This document shows positions 57,295-57,395 of a DNA stretch of 57,395 nucleotides, piece by piece (position 1 is the stretch's first letter; the number at the start of each line of letters is the position of its first letter). Below the pieces are notes generated by a model. That model did not search any database and was not told the DNA's origin. It worked only from the letters and a program-made list of their open reading frames with translations. The translations under genes and the position numbers were made by a program. Source of the DNA: CAIVAT01 sp964355945 (lineage in GTDB: Bacteria; Bacteroidota; Bacteroidia; Bacteroidales; FEN-979); assembly GCA_964355945.1 (NCBI GenBank), contig CAYHGE010000012.1, positions 1-57,395 on the forward strand. Direction: 5' to 3'.

Positions 57295-57395
57295 TCAGTA
57301 GAGGTTGTTGGAAATCATGATCAGCGTGCATGCATGAACAACTTCAATGCCGGCTTGTGAAAGCATCTCAGCAAATTCCGGATTTTCAGTTCCGG
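57295..57395 (-). CDS. CoA-binding-domain protein (C-terminal fragment; 5' end outside window)
   Basis: Only the last 32 residues are in the window: GTENPEFAEMLSQAGIEVV followed by HACTLIMISNNLY and a TGA stop. This resembles the end of small CoA-binding (YccU/CoA_binding_2-type Rossmann) proteins, which close with a PGTEN...GIEVV..CTLVML pattern. The frame is open to the window edge. It ends 12 bp from the right repeat of the GxxExxY cassette. Confidence 0.65.
   Translation of the reverse strand, partial: GTENPEFAEMLSQAGIEVVHACTLIMISNNLY

Noticed and set aside
1..57395. CRISPR arrays, tRNA or rRNA genes, complete insertion sequences
   Set aside because: No regularly spaced repeats, cloverleaf-like sequences, rRNA segments or intact transposase genes were found on reading both strands.

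Overview
The window looks like chromosome from a member of the Bacteroidota, probably an uncultured lineage close to Bacteroidales or Marinilabiliales. Three things support this. Several secreted proteins end in Por secretion (T9SS) C-terminal domains of type A (8935-10395, 24383-26638) and type B/CHU_C (22386-24383, 55501-56643). At least seventeen gene starts are preceded by the Bacteroidota -7 element TAnnTTTG. Gene content such as FeoA-FeoB fusion, the PepSY-like proteins, the PorT-type barrel and the WbqC protein is typical of the phylum. No rRNA, tRNA, CRISPR array or intact insertion sequence was found.

Layout, left to right. 1-2463: OmpR-type two-component system followed by two small secreted PepSY-like proteins. 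2623-4717: a compact surface-sorting locus with an exosortase of the XrtH type, a companion membrane protein and a convergent gene for a secreted protein ending in an IPTLxxWG-type sorting tail. 4974-12185: histidine degradation genes (ftcD and hutI) with a gluzincin lipoprotein, a T9SS cargo and a transposase-derived zinc-ribbon gene placed directly before hutI. 12293-15876: two tandem thioredoxins, a WbqC protein and a GT-C/TPR membrane glycosyltransferase. 16029-19476: FeoAB, a tiny FeoB-associated membrane protein missed by length cut-offs, and a cytoplasmic NlpC/P60 peptidase. 19473-27082 (minus): an operon of three secreted proteins that overlaps into tex, followed by an outer-membrane barrel gene. 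27268-34230: LutA, a TPR histidine kinase with a LuxR regulator, a band 7 protein and an M49-like lipoprotein. 34335-37446: acylating acetaldehyde dehydrogenase, a STAS protein and a DEAD-box helicase with a long leader.

37489-42484 is a DNA-damage mutagenesis cassette: an XRE/S24 LexA-like self-cleaving repressor diverging from dinB and an alternative dnaE. The short intergenic region carries a direct repeat that could be the operator. The dnaE gene contains two in-frame blocks of five 7-bp repeats. 42582-50385: a hybrid histidine kinase, then nucleotide-sugar genes (ugd, UDP-xylose synthase, rfbD, a phosphohexomutase). 50375-53674 (minus): nth, bcp, recA and a TPR lipoprotein, with a perfect 20-bp palindrome in the recA leader. 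53748-54980: a geranylgeranyl-reductase-type flavoprotein.

The right end is repeat-rich. 54981-55500 holds duplicated REP-like palindromes sharing the core GCTAAAGC/GCTTTAGC beside the C-terminal relic of a REP-associated (Y1) transposase. 56775-57283 is a GxxExxY nuclease-like gene bracketed by 23-bp inverted repeats, which looks like a small mobile cassette. The window ends in the C-terminus of a CoA-binding-domain protein. The items I consider most worth following are the XrtH locus, the GxxExxY cassette, the heptamer blocks in dnaE with the S24-dinB-dnaE regulatory region, and the zinc-ribbon gene ahead of hutI.
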